From positions 1 through 64,000 of the forward strand of contig NZ_PYSY02000007.1 in the NCBI RefSeq assembly GCF_003049685.1: a DNA stretch of 64,000 nt, in the 5' to 3' direction. Below are positions 44,609 through 54,547 of this stretch, one piece after another (position 1 is the first letter of the stretch; each line of letters starts with the position of its first letter). The DNA comes from Brucella pituitosa. Its GTDB lineage: Bacteria; Pseudomonadota; Alphaproteobacteria; Rhizobiales; Rhizobiaceae. The notes beneath the pieces were generated by a model. The model saw only the letters and a list, made by a program, of their open reading frames with translations. It was not told the DNA's origin and did not search any database. A program made the position numbers and the translations under genes.

Positions 44609-44935
44609 ATGGCCGACGATCCCAAATCTTCTTCACCCGCAGTTCAGGCTTACGAGTTGGAGAAGGCACGACAGCGGCAAGAGGAGGACAAGGGCGATCT
44701 CGATAAAGGCCTCGAAGATACCTTTCCCGCGTCGGATCCTGTTTCTCACACGATAACCTCCGTACCGGCAGGCCGCACCGACCCGAAAGAGGCTGAGCGT
44801 GTCAAAGCCAGCGCTCCTGAGAACCAGCAAAGCGAGGATTTCACAAGTAGCGTTCGCGGCTGAATCAAGGAAAACCCGCTCACTGCTGTAGTCCTCACAA
44901 CTGCGGTCGCCTGGATCTTTGGCGCGACCCGCTAA
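44609..44935 (+). pseudogene. Small stress protein with a stop codon before its membrane anchor
   Basis: The main frame (84 residues from ATG 44609) is highly charged and contains LDKGLEDTFPASDPVSHTI, the same kind of FPASDP motif as at 19063. After the TGA at 44861-44863 the same frame continues IKENPLTAVVLTTAVAWIF and GATR to a TAA at 44933, exactly a DUF883-type single membrane anchor. TGG (Trp) to TGA explains the stop. The protein may still be made without the anchor, or by read-through. The start has GGAGAGCC upstream. Confidence 0.65.
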
Positions 44936-44949
44936 TCGGGACGACTGAT

Positions 44950-45989
44950 GTGAAGACCTCAATTGACGGACCGCTACCCGCGCCCCCTTCCGGGCATGCC
45001 ACGTCGCGTCCGACATCAGGCTCGGTTCTGAAGAAGCTTGGCCCTGGCCTAATCACTGGAGCCGCCGACGACGATCCAAGTGGGATCGCAACCTACTCCC
45101 AGGCCGGCGCCTAGTTCGGCTTCAACATGGTCTGGATCATGTTACTGTCTTATCCGCTGATGTCGGCAATCCAGCTTGTCAGCGCCAGAATTGGCCGCGT
45201 GACCGGATCGGGGTTGGCGGTCAACATGGGTGCCATCTGGCCGAAATGGCTCGTCACCGGGTTGGTCTGTCTGCTATTCGTTGCCAACTGCATCAATATT
45301 GGCGCGAACCTCGCGGCGATGGGTGCGTCGGTCGAGCTCGCGACGGGAATGCCGAGCCTGCCGATCACCATCTTCTTCGCCCTCTTGTCACTAGGGCTGC
45401 AGATGTTCATTCCCAATGAGCGATATGCCAACATCCTGAAGTGGCTGACGCTGGTCCTGTTCGCCTACATCGCCGTCCTGTTTGTGGTAAAGATCGACTG
45501 GATGGCGACGTTGAAAGGATTTGTCTGGCCAACCTTTCCCTTGAACACCGACAGTTTCACCGTGGTCGTTGCGATCCTCGGCACGACAATCAGTCCGTAC
45601 TTGTTCTTCTGGCAGTCGAGCCAGGAGGTGGAAGAGATCGATCGCAGGACGAAGCCAAGCCGCTTGAGGAGGCGCCGCGTCAAGCTCCCAAAGAGCTGAA
45701 CCGGATCGAGCTTGATACCCTCGCGGGTATGGCCGTTTCCACCATCGTCGCTGTCGCGATCATGATGTGTGCGGCTGCGACACTGCACGCTAATGGCAAG
45801 ACGGATATCAAGTCGGCGGCTGATGTCGCCGAAGCGCTAAGGCCGATCGCCGGCAATTTTGCCTTTGTCCTGTTCAGCCTCGGCATCGTTGGAACCGGAT
45901 TGCTGTCGATCCCGGTACTGGCTGGCTCTGCGGCATATGCCTTCGCCGAAACGCAGGACTGGATCTGTTGGTTTACATTGAGGAGTTGA
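44950..45989 (+). pseudogene. Nramp-type divalent-metal transporter, broken
   Basis: From GTG 44950 the frame reads LKKLGPGLITGAADDDPSGI, ATYSQAGA, then TAG at 45112-45114 (Gln expected), then FGFNMVWIMLLSYPLMSAIQ. It continues with SARIGRVTGSGLAVNMGAIW and ISPYLFFWQSSQEVEEID. The DDDPSGIATYSQ segment is the Nramp metal-binding helix. A frameshift near 45650 leads to LDTLAGMAVSTIVAVAIMMC, and the gene is cut at AGSAAYAFAETQ near 45950, lacking the last three or so membrane helices. Transport of Mn or Fe is inferred for the ancestor only. Confidence 0.8.
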
Positions 45990-45991
45990 TC

Positions 45992-46138
45992 ATGCCCAAA
46001 CTTGCGCTGTACGTGCCATTGAAGGCCAGGCCCGGAAAGGAGAGCGATGTCGCCGATTTCCCGACCTCGGCGTTAGCGCTCGTTCAAGCTGAGCCCGGTA
46101 CCCTGACTGCGTATTCGATGATGCCGGACAAGCGCTAA
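45992..46138 (+). pseudogene. Antibiotic-biosynthesis-monooxygenase (ABM) domain fragment
   Basis: The 48 residues MPKLALYVPLKARPGKESDV, ADFPTSALALVQAEPGTLTA match the first half of ABM-type dimeric beta-barrel proteins, which are normally about 95-100 aa. The frame ends at TAA 46136-46138. Strong TGAGGAG precedes the ATG. The other half is not legible in the following 270 bases. Confidence 0.6.
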
Positions 46139-46409
46139 ACCGGAGGGGGATCACCCACCCGGAGGGCCGAGACGTATTTCATGGAAATGCGGCCGGTGCT
46201 GCAGGCCGCAGGCCGAAGCATGGGGAGACGGGTTTAGTGCTTGTGGGGGAGAGAGGGCAGAGCGCCTTTCTCCCCTCTCAGTGCGCTGAATAAATTCGCC
46301 TTCCGGCCCGAAGGATATATTCCGGCACAGATAGCTGCCAGGCGGCTACGCGCCGTCATTTCCGTCATTCGAGGGCGCCAGAACACATCCTGGAAGCAGC
46401 CATTCTCCA
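46139..46409. other. Intergenic region, no gene recognised
   Basis: About 270 bases between the ABM fragment and the kinase stop codon. No recognisable gene. It may contain decayed remains of the ABM gene. Confidence 0.45.
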
Positions 46410-47552
46410 CTATGGAGCTATCGCTACCTGTATCGGTAGCTCAAGCGTGAAAACGCTGCCCAACCCCGGACCATCACTCCATACCGAAACATCGCCGCCG
46501 TGTAGCTCCATGAGTTGCTTGACGAGGGCGAGGCCGATCCCAAGTCCCCCATGAGCATGCTTCCGATGCTCTTCGACTTGCTCAAACATCCTGAAGATTG
46601 CGCCAGCGGCCTCGGTAGTGAGGCCCAGCCCATTGTCAGTTACGCTTATGCGATAGGTGCGCGGATGTAACTCCAGCGCTACCTCAATCTGACCGCCCAT
46701 TGGCGTGTATTTTGCGGCATTATTCACGAGGTTTGAAATGCACTGTGTCAGCCGAACCTTGTCAGCGGATATCATGCAGGACTGATCCGGAACCCTGATG
46801 GTCACTGCATGGTTTCGCTCCTCGATTGCCTGTCCTGTCATGTCCAGCGCAGAGTGAATGGCATCTCTCAAGTCAAAGTCAGCCTTAACGAGATTGATTT
46901 TGCCCTGCGTTATCCGTGACACATCGAGCAGGTCGTCAACGAGCCTGATTATGTGGTCCATCTGTTGGTGCATGAGGCCATGGATCTGCTCCACCTTGCC
47001 AGCATCCGGCTTTCTCGAAAGAATTTTCAGCCCGCCATTGAAAGCGGCGAGTGGGTTGCGCAGTTCATGGACGAGAACGCCGATGAACTCGTTCTTTCGC
47101 TTGTCGGCGAGCTGAAGCGCGCGAGTCTGCGCCTCGAGAAGGTCGCGCTGTTCGGAAATCATTTTACGCTGACGATAGAGCTCTGCAAAAATCTCTGCCT
47201 TGCTGCGCAGAATATCCGGCTCGATCGGTTTTTGAATAAAGTCGACGGCGCCCGCTTCATATCCCTGGAACCGCCGCTCGGCTGTATGGGTACCGGCAGT
47301 CACGAAAATGATCGGAACCCGCCGTGTCCGCTCATTGCCTCGCATGAGTTCGGCAAGCTCGAAGCCGTTCAAACCTGGCATCTGAACGTCGATCAGCGCC
47401 AGTGCCACATCATGTTGCAGAAGGAGTTCGAGAGCCTCATCGCCGGACCGCGCCTTCAATAGCATCAGCTCGTCGCGTTGTAGCAGAGCTTCCAGAGAAA
47501 GCAGGTTCTCTGGAAGGTCGTCAACCAAGAGAAATTTGACGTCAGTGTTCAT
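46410..47552 (-). CDS. Receiver-histidine kinase hybrid (REC + HisKA + HATPase)
   Basis: The 380-residue cytoplasmic protein begins with a receiver domain (FLLVDDLPENLLSLEALLQR, phosphoacceptor in ALALIDVQMPGLNGFE, lysine in VDFIQKPIEP). A coiled linker follows, then a kinase domain with H-box EFIGVLVHELRNPLAAFNGG, N-box LTQCISNLVNNAAKYTPMGG and G-boxes VTDNGLGL and GGLGIGLAL. It lacks any sensor, so input comes through the receiver, probably from the large hybrid kinase of the same operon. It overlaps the cheB gene by 11 bases. Confidence 0.95.
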   Translation of the reverse strand: MNTDVKFLLVDDLPENLLSLEALLQRDELMLLKARSGDEALELLLQHDVALALIDVQMPGLNGFELAELMRGNERTRRVPIIFVTAGTHTAERRFQGYEAGAVDFIQKPIEPDILRSKAEIFAELYRQRKMISEQRDLLEAQTRALQLADKRKNEFIGVLVHELRNPLAAFNGGLKILSRKPDAGKVEQIHGLMHQQMDHIIRLVDDLLDVSRITQGKINLVKADFDLRDAIHSALDMTGQAIEERNHAVTIRVPDQSCMISADKVRLTQCISNLVNNAAKYTPMGGQIEVALELHPRTYRISVTDNGLGLTTEAAGAIFRMFEQVEEHRKHAHGGLGIGLALVKQLMELHGGDVSVWSDGPGLGSVFTLELPIQVAIAP

Positions 47553-48120
47553 TTTCGATGTTCTGCAAATAGGTTGAAATCTTGGACAAGGTCAAAGCTT
47601 GAGCGCCTGGGCATGCGCGGATAGCAGCTTCGGGCATGGCCCGAGTGAAAGCCTCGGTCGGATCCTGAACGATTGCCGTTCCGCCAGAACGAACGACGGC
47701 CGAAAGGCCTTGGGAACCGTCATGATTGGCGCCCGTCAGGATAATCGCTGTCAGTTGGCTGCCCCAGGCGTCTGCCGCGCTCTCGAATGCCACGTCGATC
47801 GAGGGCCGCGAGAAGAGGACCTCTTCTTCGCTGGATAAAGCGACATGCGTTCGCCCCTCGAACGACAAATGATAATTAGGGGGCGCGAAGTAGATGAACC
47901 CGGCTTCCACGGGCACTTTGTCTTCCGCCTCGATGGCGCGAAGCTGACATTTGAGGTCAAAAATCGCGGCGAGCACACTGCGTTTGTTTGGCGGTAAGTG
48001 CACCACGACGAAGATGGGATATGGATAAGTCGCAGGTAGTGGCGGCAATATCACGGACAGCGCTTCAAGCGCCCCTGCAGAGGCGCCGATGATGATCGCA
48101 CCGTTCGGATTGTCCTTCAC
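47542..48120 (-). CDS. CheB-type protein-glutamate methylesterase domain protein
   Basis: The 192-residue protein is a CheB catalytic domain without a receiver: AIIIGASAGALEALSVILPP (serine of the catalytic triad in GASAG), PIFVVVHLPPNKRSVLAAI (His), and AIILTGANHDGSQGLSAVVR (Asp). It overlaps cheR by 4 bases. No chemoreceptor or flagellar gene is near, so a non-chemotaxis target such as the adjacent sensor kinase is likely (inference). Confidence 0.93.
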   Translation of the reverse strand: MKDNPNGAIIIGASAGALEALSVILPPLPATYPYPIFVVVHLPPNKRSVLAAIFDLKCQLRAIEAEDKVPVEAGFIYFAPPNYHLSFEGRTHVALSSEEEVLFSRPSIDVAFESAADAWGSQLTAIILTGANHDGSQGLSAVVRSGGTAIVQDPTEAFTRAMPEAAIRACPGAQALTLSKISTYLQNIENEH

Positions 48121-48950
48121 GAGCCGATCCTCTGATAGATCTTCTCATCTCGGACGAACTCCCGGAAGCCATCGGCGTGGGCGGAAAAGCTTAGCGTTTC
48201 CTTCGAGCCCAGACCGAGAAAGCCGTTGCGTGGCAGCGCATCCCGGAAAAGACCGACAGCCCTGTCCTGTAGATCCCGATCGAAATAGATCATGACGTTC
48301 CGGCAGGAGACCAATTGCATCTCACCAAAGACCTGGTCTGTCACAAGACTATGATCTGAGAACACGACATTGCGCCGCAGGCTTTTGTCCAGGATGCACC
48401 GGTTGTAGCCCGTCGTGTAATAGTCAGACAAAGATCCCTTGCCGCCGGAGTCACGATGGTTCTCGGTGAACAATCTGACCCGTTCGATGTCATAGATTCC
48501 GGCTTCCGCTTGGGCGAGGGCCTCTGGATTAATATCCGTCGCATAAAAGAGGGTTCGCTCCTCAAGCCCTTCCTCGCGAAAAAGGATGACAAAGGAATAG
48601 AGCTCTTCACCCGAACTGCATCCGGCAATCCAGATCTTCAAGGAGGGGTAAGTGCGAAGATGCGGAACGACCTTCTCCCGGATCGCCGCGAAGTAGGACG
48701 GGTCGCGAAACATCTCGCTGACCTGGACCGTAAGGAAGCGGAGCATGTCGTCAAGCATCTCGGGATGATGAAGGACGCGCTCCTGCATGGCTGAGATGGT
48801 GGCAAAGCCCAACTGTTCGCGTGCCTGGCGCAACCGCCGCCGGATCGACGACATGGCGTAGCTGCGAAAGTCATAGTGGTAGCGATGATAAAGCGCCTCC
48901 AGCAGCAGTCGGATCTCTATATCCTCCACCTTTTCGAACGTCTCCGTCAT
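48117..48950 (-). CDS. CheR-type protein methyltransferase
   Basis: The 277-residue SAM-dependent enzyme has the CheR N-terminal helical domain (YHRYHYDFRSYAMSSIRRRL). The catalytic domain carries IWIAGCSSGEELYSFVILF (SAM loop), LFYATDINPEALAQAEAGIY and GEMQLVSCRNVMIYFDRDLQ. It methylates glutamates of receptors, reversibly with CheB. It overlaps the hybrid kinase gene by 4 bases. A CheB/CheR pair in an operon with a kinase having long helical coiled-coil regions suggests methylation-based adaptation of that kinase (inference). Confidence 0.95.
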   Translation of the reverse strand: MTETFEKVEDIEIRLLLEALYHRYHYDFRSYAMSSIRRRLRQAREQLGFATISAMQERVLHHPEMLDDMLRFLTVQVSEMFRDPSYFAAIREKVVPHLRTYPSLKIWIAGCSSGEELYSFVILFREEGLEERTLFYATDINPEALAQAEAGIYDIERVRLFTENHRDSGGKGSLSDYYTTGYNRCILDKSLRRNVVFSDHSLVTDQVFGEMQLVSCRNVMIYFDRDLQDRAVGLFRDALPRNGFLGLGSKETLSFSAHADGFREFVRDEKIYQRIGS

Positions 48951-51900
48951 TGCGGCATCCAGACGCGCACGAGAGACAGAAGCTTTTCGACGTCAAGCGG
49001 CTTTGCCATATAGTCATTGGCACCGGCTTCAATGCAGCGTTTCTGATCGTCAGGCATTGCCTTGGCGGTCAAGGTGATGATCGGCAACTTCTGCCATGCT
49101 GAATTCTTGCGGATGTGGCGGGTTGCGGTGAGGCCATCCATGACCGGCATCATTACATCCATCAAAACCAGATCGATCCGTCCGTCTGGGTTGCTTATCG
49201 ATTGCTCCAGTTTTTCCAGTGCTTCCTCGCCATTTCTGGCGATATCGACGATCACCCCGCGTGGTTCGAGGATGTTGGTCAGGGCGTAGACGTTGCGCAC
49301 GTCGTCCTCGACGATCAGAATGCGGCGCCCTTCCAGCAGTTCATCGCGATTGCGGGCTTTGCGGATCATTTGCTGCTGCTCGTCCGGCAGCTCGGAGACG
49401 ACCTGGTGCAGGAAGAGTGTAACCTCGTCGAGCAGCCGTTCCGGCGATTTAGCACCCTTGATGATGATGGATTTCGAGTAACGGCGAAGCCTCTGCTCTT
49501 CTTCGGACGAGAGAACGCGTCCGGTGTAGACGATGACAGGTGGGAAGGAATACATGCCTGCTTCGCTCAACGTTTCCAGAAGTGCAAAGCCGGACGTGTC
49601 CGGTAACGATAGATCCAGCACCATGCAGTCAAAGGTCTGTTCGGCCAGCAACGAGATGCACTCTGCCGCAGTCCCGGCCCCCACCGTTTCGACATCATGC
49701 GACGACAGGAGTTTCGACAGAGCGTCCCTTTGAACGGCGTTGTCTTCAACGATCAACACGCGCCGCAGCGTTTGTTCGGCCTTCGCGCCTAAGGACTCGA
49801 TCATCGACACCAGGTGATCGCGTTGTACGGGCTTGAGCGCATAGCCGACGGCGCCCAAACAGAGAGCCCTGTCGGAGTAATCTTCGGCGGAGAGGATGTG
49901 GATCGGAATATGGCGCGTCCGTACGTCACGCTTCAGGCGGTCAAGCACCGAAAGGCCGGATTGGTCAGGAAGACCGACATCGAGCAGGATCGCGTTCGGC
50001 AGATATTGATGGGCGAGTTCCAGGGCTTCTTGAGCGGTTCCGGCTACGAGCGCCTGGAACTTCAGCTCACGGGCGAGATCGCGCAGGATGAGTGCAAAGG
50101 ATTGATCGTCCTCGACAATCAGCAGCTTGCGGGCCGTTGCCTCGGATGCTGCACGGTCGTCATCGACGATAGCGACTGCCTTCGGCTTTTGTGCAGTGAT
50201 CTCTGCCTCCGTGCGGAAGACGGGTTCTGCAGCGGACGCGACGGGCGGGGCACGATCCTGTTTTGGAGCCTGGACCAGCGCACTGTCGAACTCGGCCGGG
50301 ATGATGACGGTGAACGTGCTGCCCTCGCCAAGCTGGCTTTGAAGCTGGAAGCGGCCTCCAAGCAAGCGCACCAGTTCGCGAGAAATCGACAGACCAAGCC
50401 CAGTGCCGCCGAACTTGCGGCTGATGGTGCTGTCCGCCTGATGAAAGGCTTCAAAGATCCGCTTTTGCTGCTCGTCTGCAATTCCGATACCCGTGTCCTG
50501 GATCGAAAAGGCGACCTGATTGTTATTGCGGGCGCCAACACTCAGCGAGACGCTGCCGTTTTCGGTGAACTTCAGCGCATTCGCCAAGAGGTTCTTGAGA
50601 ACCTGCTCAAGGCGCTGCGGATCGGTTTGGATGACTGCGGGCACGCCCGCCTCGACCGAGACGTTGAACTGCAGGCCTTTGTTGGTTGCGAGCGGTTCAA
50701 ACATGTGACGAAGCCCAGTGACGGTCCTCTCGATGGACACCGCTTCCGCATTGATCTCCACATGTCCCGCCTCGATCTTGGACAGGTCCAGGATGTCATT
50801 GATCAGGTTCAACAGATCATTGCCAGATGACTGGATGGTCTGGGCGAACTGGACCTGTTGGGCCGTCAGATTGCCCTCGGAATTGTCAGCCAGGAGTTTG
50901 GCAAGGATCAGCGACGAATTCAGCGGTGTTCGTAGCTCATGCGACATATTCGCGAGAAAGTCCGATTTGTAGCGGCTGGCAAGTTCCACTTCCTTCGCCT
51001 TGGCCTCGATGGCGTCTTTCGACCGTTCAAGATCGTCCCGCTGCCGTTCCAGTTCATCCGCTTGCTCCTCGAGCTGCGAGTTGGTCTGTTCGAGTTCTGC
51101 CTGCTGCTGTTCCAGGCGGCTCTGTTGTTCGCGAAGTGCGCGTCCTTGTTCTTCCAGCTCCTCGTTGGAAACGCGCAGTTCCTCGCCCTGGACCTGCAGT
51201 TCTTCCGACTGACGCTGGGTTTCTTCCAAAAGAGCCTGGAGGCGGGTTCTGAATCCCGCCGAACGGATGGCGACGGCAATCAGCTCTGAAACCTGTTCGA
51301 GGAGCACCAAAGTCTGATCGCTGATAGGAGTGAGGAAGCCGAGTTCGAAAACGCCTCTGGTGTCGCCTTCGACGATCGCAGGCGCCAAGGCGAGGTAACG
51401 GGGCTTCTGCTGTCCAAGAGCGGAACCGAAGTTGATGTAGCCATCCGGAACCTCGCCAACCGCGATCGGACGGTGATCCCGCAATACATGGCCGAACAGG
51501 CTGTCGTTTTGGCCGAAGCTTGCGGGCAGGGTCACGTCCGACGGCACACCGTGCGCGGCCATGCGATGAAAGCGGCCGGCATTTTCGACATAAATGGCAC
51601 CTGCCACGGCACCGAGATAGTTTGTCAGGAAGCCCAGGATGTTTTCGCCAAGTTCTCCGATCGGCTGCTCACCGACGACAGATGCAGCTAAGCCGAGTTG
51701 TGCATCCCTCAGCCACTGCTCGCGCTGCTGCTCCAGAGTGGATTTTCGCACAAGTGCGGAGATCGCGAGGGTCAGGACAATGCCAAGCACCCCCGAAGCT
51801 AGCGCGCTCGCCCAGGCGATAATGTAGGATGCATCCATCTCCTCGAGGCGCTGGCTCCGCTCTTCACCAGCTTCATTGCGCAGTTGGGAGATGACGTTGC

Positions 51901-52393
51901 GGATACCGTCCATATCGCTGCGGCCGCGGTCTGATTTCACCAGGGTCAACGCGTCGGCCGCTCCTCGTGTCTCGAAGACCTCCAGTGTTTGCGCCATGAC
52001 TTCGAGCTTGGACAAGACAAACGCCCGGAGTTCCTCGATACTCCCACGTTCGCGCATCTCGGCCGTGGCGGCCGAGCTGATCGTTTCCATACGGCTCTGA
52101 ACCTGGGGAAGTGCACGGTGATAGGGCGAGAGATAAGCCTGCTCAGAGGTCAGGAGAAACCCACGTAGTGCCGTTTCTGCATCCTGTATGTCGATCAGAA
52201 GCAGGTCGAGTGCCACCACAAGGCCATGCGTTTGCGTCACTCTCGCATTGCTGTCTCTGACGTTCTGGACTGTGTAAACGGTTAGCGCGGTGCTGATGAC
52301 GAAAAAGAAGATCGCGGTAACTGCGCCGATAAGAGCGCTTCGCTCCAGACCGAGCATTTTGTTGCCTGTCAGTGCGGATGTTTTTCTGTGCAT
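48947..52393 (-). CDS. Large hybrid sensor kinase with three receiver domains
   Basis: The 1148-residue inner-membrane protein has a first membrane segment (IGAVTAIFFFVISTALTVYT) and a CHASE3-like sensor (VVALDLLLIDIQDAETALRG). A second membrane segment (IIAWASALASGVLGIVLTLA) is followed by a GAF-like domain (about 250-400) and a very long Gln/Glu coiled coil. The H-box is DFLANMSHELRTPLNSSLIL, with N- and G-boxes after it. Three receivers follow, with Asp in AILLDVGLPD, MVLDLSLPD and LVLMDVMMPV. ATG 52393 (MHRKTSAL) is preferred; a longer frame to 52501 lacks a clear site. It tops the operon with cheR, cheB and the receiver kinase. The coiled coil resembles adaptation regions methylated by CheR. 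Confidence 0.94.
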   Translation of the reverse strand: MHRKTSALTGNKMLGLERSALIGAVTAIFFFVISTALTVYTVQNVRDSNARVTQTHGLVVALDLLLIDIQDAETALRGFLLTSEQAYLSPYHRALPQVQSRMETISSAATAEMRERGSIEELRAFVLSKLEVMAQTLEVFETRGAADALTLVKSDRGRSDMDGIRNVISQLRNEAGEERSQRLEEMDASYIIAWASALASGVLGIVLTLAISALVRKSTLEQQREQWLRDAQLGLAASVVGEQPIGELGENILGFLTNYLGAVAGAIYVENAGRFHRMAAHGVPSDVTLPASFGQNDSLFGHVLRDHRPIAVGEVPDGYINFGSALGQQKPRYLALAPAIVEGDTRGVFELGFLTPISDQTLVLLEQVSELIAVAIRSAGFRTRLQALLEETQRQSEELQVQGEELRVSNEELEEQGRALREQQSRLEQQQAELEQTNSQLEEQADELERQRDDLERSKDAIEAKAKEVELASRYKSDFLANMSHELRTPLNSSLILAKLLADNSEGNLTAQQVQFAQTIQSSGNDLLNLINDILDLSKIEAGHVEINAEAVSIERTVTGLRHMFEPLATNKGLQFNVSVEAGVPAVIQTDPQRLEQVLKNLLANALKFTENGSVSLSVGARNNNQVAFSIQDTGIGIADEQQKRIFEAFHQADSTISRKFGGTGLGLSISRELVRLLGGRFQLQSQLGEGSTFTVIIPAEFDSALVQAPKQDRAPPVASAAEPVFRTEAEITAQKPKAVAIVDDDRAASEATARKLLIVEDDQSFALILRDLARELKFQALVAGTAQEALELAHQYLPNAILLDVGLPDQSGLSVLDRLKRDVRTRHIPIHILSAEDYSDRALCLGAVGYALKPVQRDHLVSMIESLGAKAEQTLRRVLIVEDNAVQRDALSKLLSSHDVETVGAGTAAECISLLAEQTFDCMVLDLSLPDTSGFALLETLSEAGMYSFPPVIVYTGRVLSSEEEQRLRRYSKSIIIKGAKSPERLLDEVTLFLHQVVSELPDEQQQMIRKARNRDELLEGRRILIVEDDVRNVYALTNILEPRGVIVDIARNGEEALEKLEQSISNPDGRIDLVLMDVMMPVMDGLTATRHIRKNSAWQKLPIITLTAKAMPDDQKRCIEAGANDYMAKPLDVEKLLSLVRVWMPQ

Positions 52394-52580
52394 CAGAAGG
52401 TCTCTAAATACTTTATCAGATGATGTGATCACGTAAGAGTGACGGTATCGGAGCTGGGAGTTGGCTAGCGGGGTCGCGAAACGTGTGGTTCTGTGTCCCA
52501 CCCAATCCCGCCGATCACGTCAACTTGAATAGAGCGCTAGGTAGCAATAATTTTATGAGGAAAGCAAGATTACGCTAAAA

Positions 52581-53438
52581 ATGGAACGAAATGAGTTGCT
52601 TGCCCTTCAGGGGTTGGCCCATTCGCCGCAACGTCACGCAAGGAAGCTCAGCGGCTTCACGGTGGAGTACCTTCAACCAGAGTTGGGTGCTGCTTTCAGT
52701 TACGACTGGACGAGCGACCTCCATTTTTGCGCCTACCATGACATTGTCCTGGAAGATGGGGGCATACGTGCAGGGGATGGATTGGAGGACAACCGCCGTG
52801 ACCTCCGCCACACGCTGACTTATGTCCCGCGGGGTGCACGCGTCACTGGCTGGTCCGAACTCCAAAGGCGGAACAACTCGTTCGCAGCTATCTATTTTGA
52901 TCCGGCAGCTATCCGGCAGGAGCTGGACACTCGCTTCGCCGAACATGTCGATGAAAAGGTTTATTACCGAAGCGACGAAGTCGCGGGATACCTGCGCCAA
53001 TGGCCCGGCCTGCTAAAGCGAGATCATTCTGATGCTCTATACGAAGAAGCATTGGGCCTGATCACGATCTTGGCGATCCACAAAGCAACAATGCCGGCAT
53101 TGAGACAGCCGCCGCCCCTTGGCAGAGCGCCTCTGGCTCTGATCGACGAGTTTATCGAGGAGAACCTTGGCTCAGATCTCAGCCTATCGAGCCTTGCTGC
53201 ACTCGCGGGCCTAAGTCGGTTCCATTTCAGCAGGGCCTTCAAGGCGTCCACTGGAGAGACCCCATACCAGCACGTGCTTCGACGTCGAATGGAAAGGGCA
53301 CGATTGCTCTTGGCCGCAGGGGAACTGCCCATCGACGAAATCGCCAGCAGCCTGGGCTTTCAGGATAGCGCGTATTTCCAAAGGACTTTCAAATCATGGG
53401 TTGGAATGAGTGTGAAAGAGTTCAGGGACCGGATGTAG
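52581..53438 (+). CDS. AraC-family transcriptional regulator
   Basis: The 285-residue protein has a variable N-terminal sensing part. The C-terminal AraC DNA-binding domain has two helix-turn-helix units: DLSLSSLAALAGLSRFHFSR and PIDEIASSLGFQDSAYFQRT, with TGETPYQHVLRRRMERAR between. The C terminus FKSWVGMSVKEFRDR is typical. It is divergent from the sensor-kinase operon across a 187-bp gap and may control it or an unlinked target. No effector can be inferred. Confidence 0.94.
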   Translation: MERNELLALQGLAHSPQRHARKLSGFTVEYLQPELGAAFSYDWTSDLHFCAYHDIVLEDGGIRAGDGLEDNRRDLRHTLTYVPRGARVTGWSELQRRNNSFAAIYFDPAAIRQELDTRFAEHVDEKVYYRSDEVAGYLRQWPGLLKRDHSDALYEEALGLITILAIHKATMPALRQPPPLGRAPLALIDEFIEENLGSDLSLSSLAALAGLSRFHFSRAFKASTGETPYQHVLRRRMERARLLLAAGELPIDEIASSLGFQDSAYFQRTFKSWVGMSVKEFRDRM

Positions 53439-53802
53439 GTCGTCACTGAAGGCTTCGCGCGCTTCAATAGTTCGCCCAATAAGAGCAGAATGTCTGCCTG
53501 CGCCTGCGCCTGCTTCGCAGCTAGGAACTCTGCGAACTCTCTCTGGCCAATCGTGGCTAGACGAGAACTGAAATGAGTATCTCACAATCGGCCCTACCAA
53601 ACCGCGCGGACCGGCTTGGAACGCTGGCAAACAAGTTGGCGTCAGCCAACCTTCAAAAATCCCCGTTTGGGCAGTCCGAATCAAGATCTGTAGAAAGGCG
53701 TTAGGTTGCTGCATCAATCTTCGCAAAAAGATTGCAAACTAGTCCCGGGTCCCAGTTTTCTGGAACATCAAGCCGTGTTCGGTGGATATTGAATATTGGT
53801 GA
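53439..53802. other. Intergenic region, no gene recognised
   Basis: About 360 bases after the AraC gene. It is the likely upstream region of the MOSC gene. No frame has protein-like features. Confidence 0.5.
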
Positions 53803-54547
53803 ATGAAGGAACAACTATGCGAAAAAATCGGTCGAGTGCGGGAAGTCTGGCGCTATCCGGTGAGTTCTCTTGGCGGGGAGACGCTCGCCTCGATCACCGT
53901 GTCGCCTGAGGGCATCGCAGGCGACCGACGGTTCGCGCTGTTCGATCCGGAAACCGGCCTCGCCGCCGCCCCCGAGAAAGGAAACGCGCTGGCGTCCCGC
54001 CCTCTTCATCACCGCCTCGCAACCGCCCTTCGGGCTTCCGGTGCTGCGCTTCGCCGACGGCGCCGAGCATGCGCTCGATGACGGCGCACTGCCTGACCGT
54101 CTGGCGGAGCATTTCGGCTTCCCGGTCGCGGTTGGGCTCGTCGGGTCTGGCGATTATCGCTTCCCCGTCGTCTCCAACCGTTACAAGCCGGCGCCGCTTC
54201 ACCTTGTGACGACGGCTTCGACGGAGGCGCTCGCCGCGGTGACCGGCCTTCCGCCGCTGGACGGAAGACGGTTCCGGCCCTCCGTGCTGATCGAAACGGA
54301 AGAAGGCGAAGGTTTCATCGAGAATGAGTGGGTCGATCATACCGTGCGGATCGGAGATGAGGATATCCGCGTCACCGAGGCGTCGCGCCGCTGTGGCATG
54401 ACGCTCGTGGCACAGCCCGGCATGGCGGAAGAGCCCGATGTGCTGCGCGGGATTATGCGCCACAACAAACGCAATCTCGGCGTCTATGCCACGCCCACCG
54501 AGGGCGCGACGATCAGCGTCGGTGATGCGGTTTACGCCGAGATCTGA
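53803..54547 (+). pseudogene. MOSC-domain protein, frameshifted
   Basis: The start reads IGRVREVWRYPVSSLGGETL, the N-terminal MOSC beta-barrel motif, then SPEGIAGDRRFALFDPETG. Near 53975 one extra G in GAGAAAGGAAACG breaks the frame. The continuation RPALFITASQPPFGLPVLRF, then NRYKPAPLHLVTTASTEAL and EASRRCGMTLVAQPGM is open to 54547 and holds the conserved cysteine. About 247 residues without the insertion. MOSC proteins handle molybdenum-cofactor-sulfur chemistry. It converges on the FAD protein gene, overlapping by 16 bases at the tails. Confidence 0.8.
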
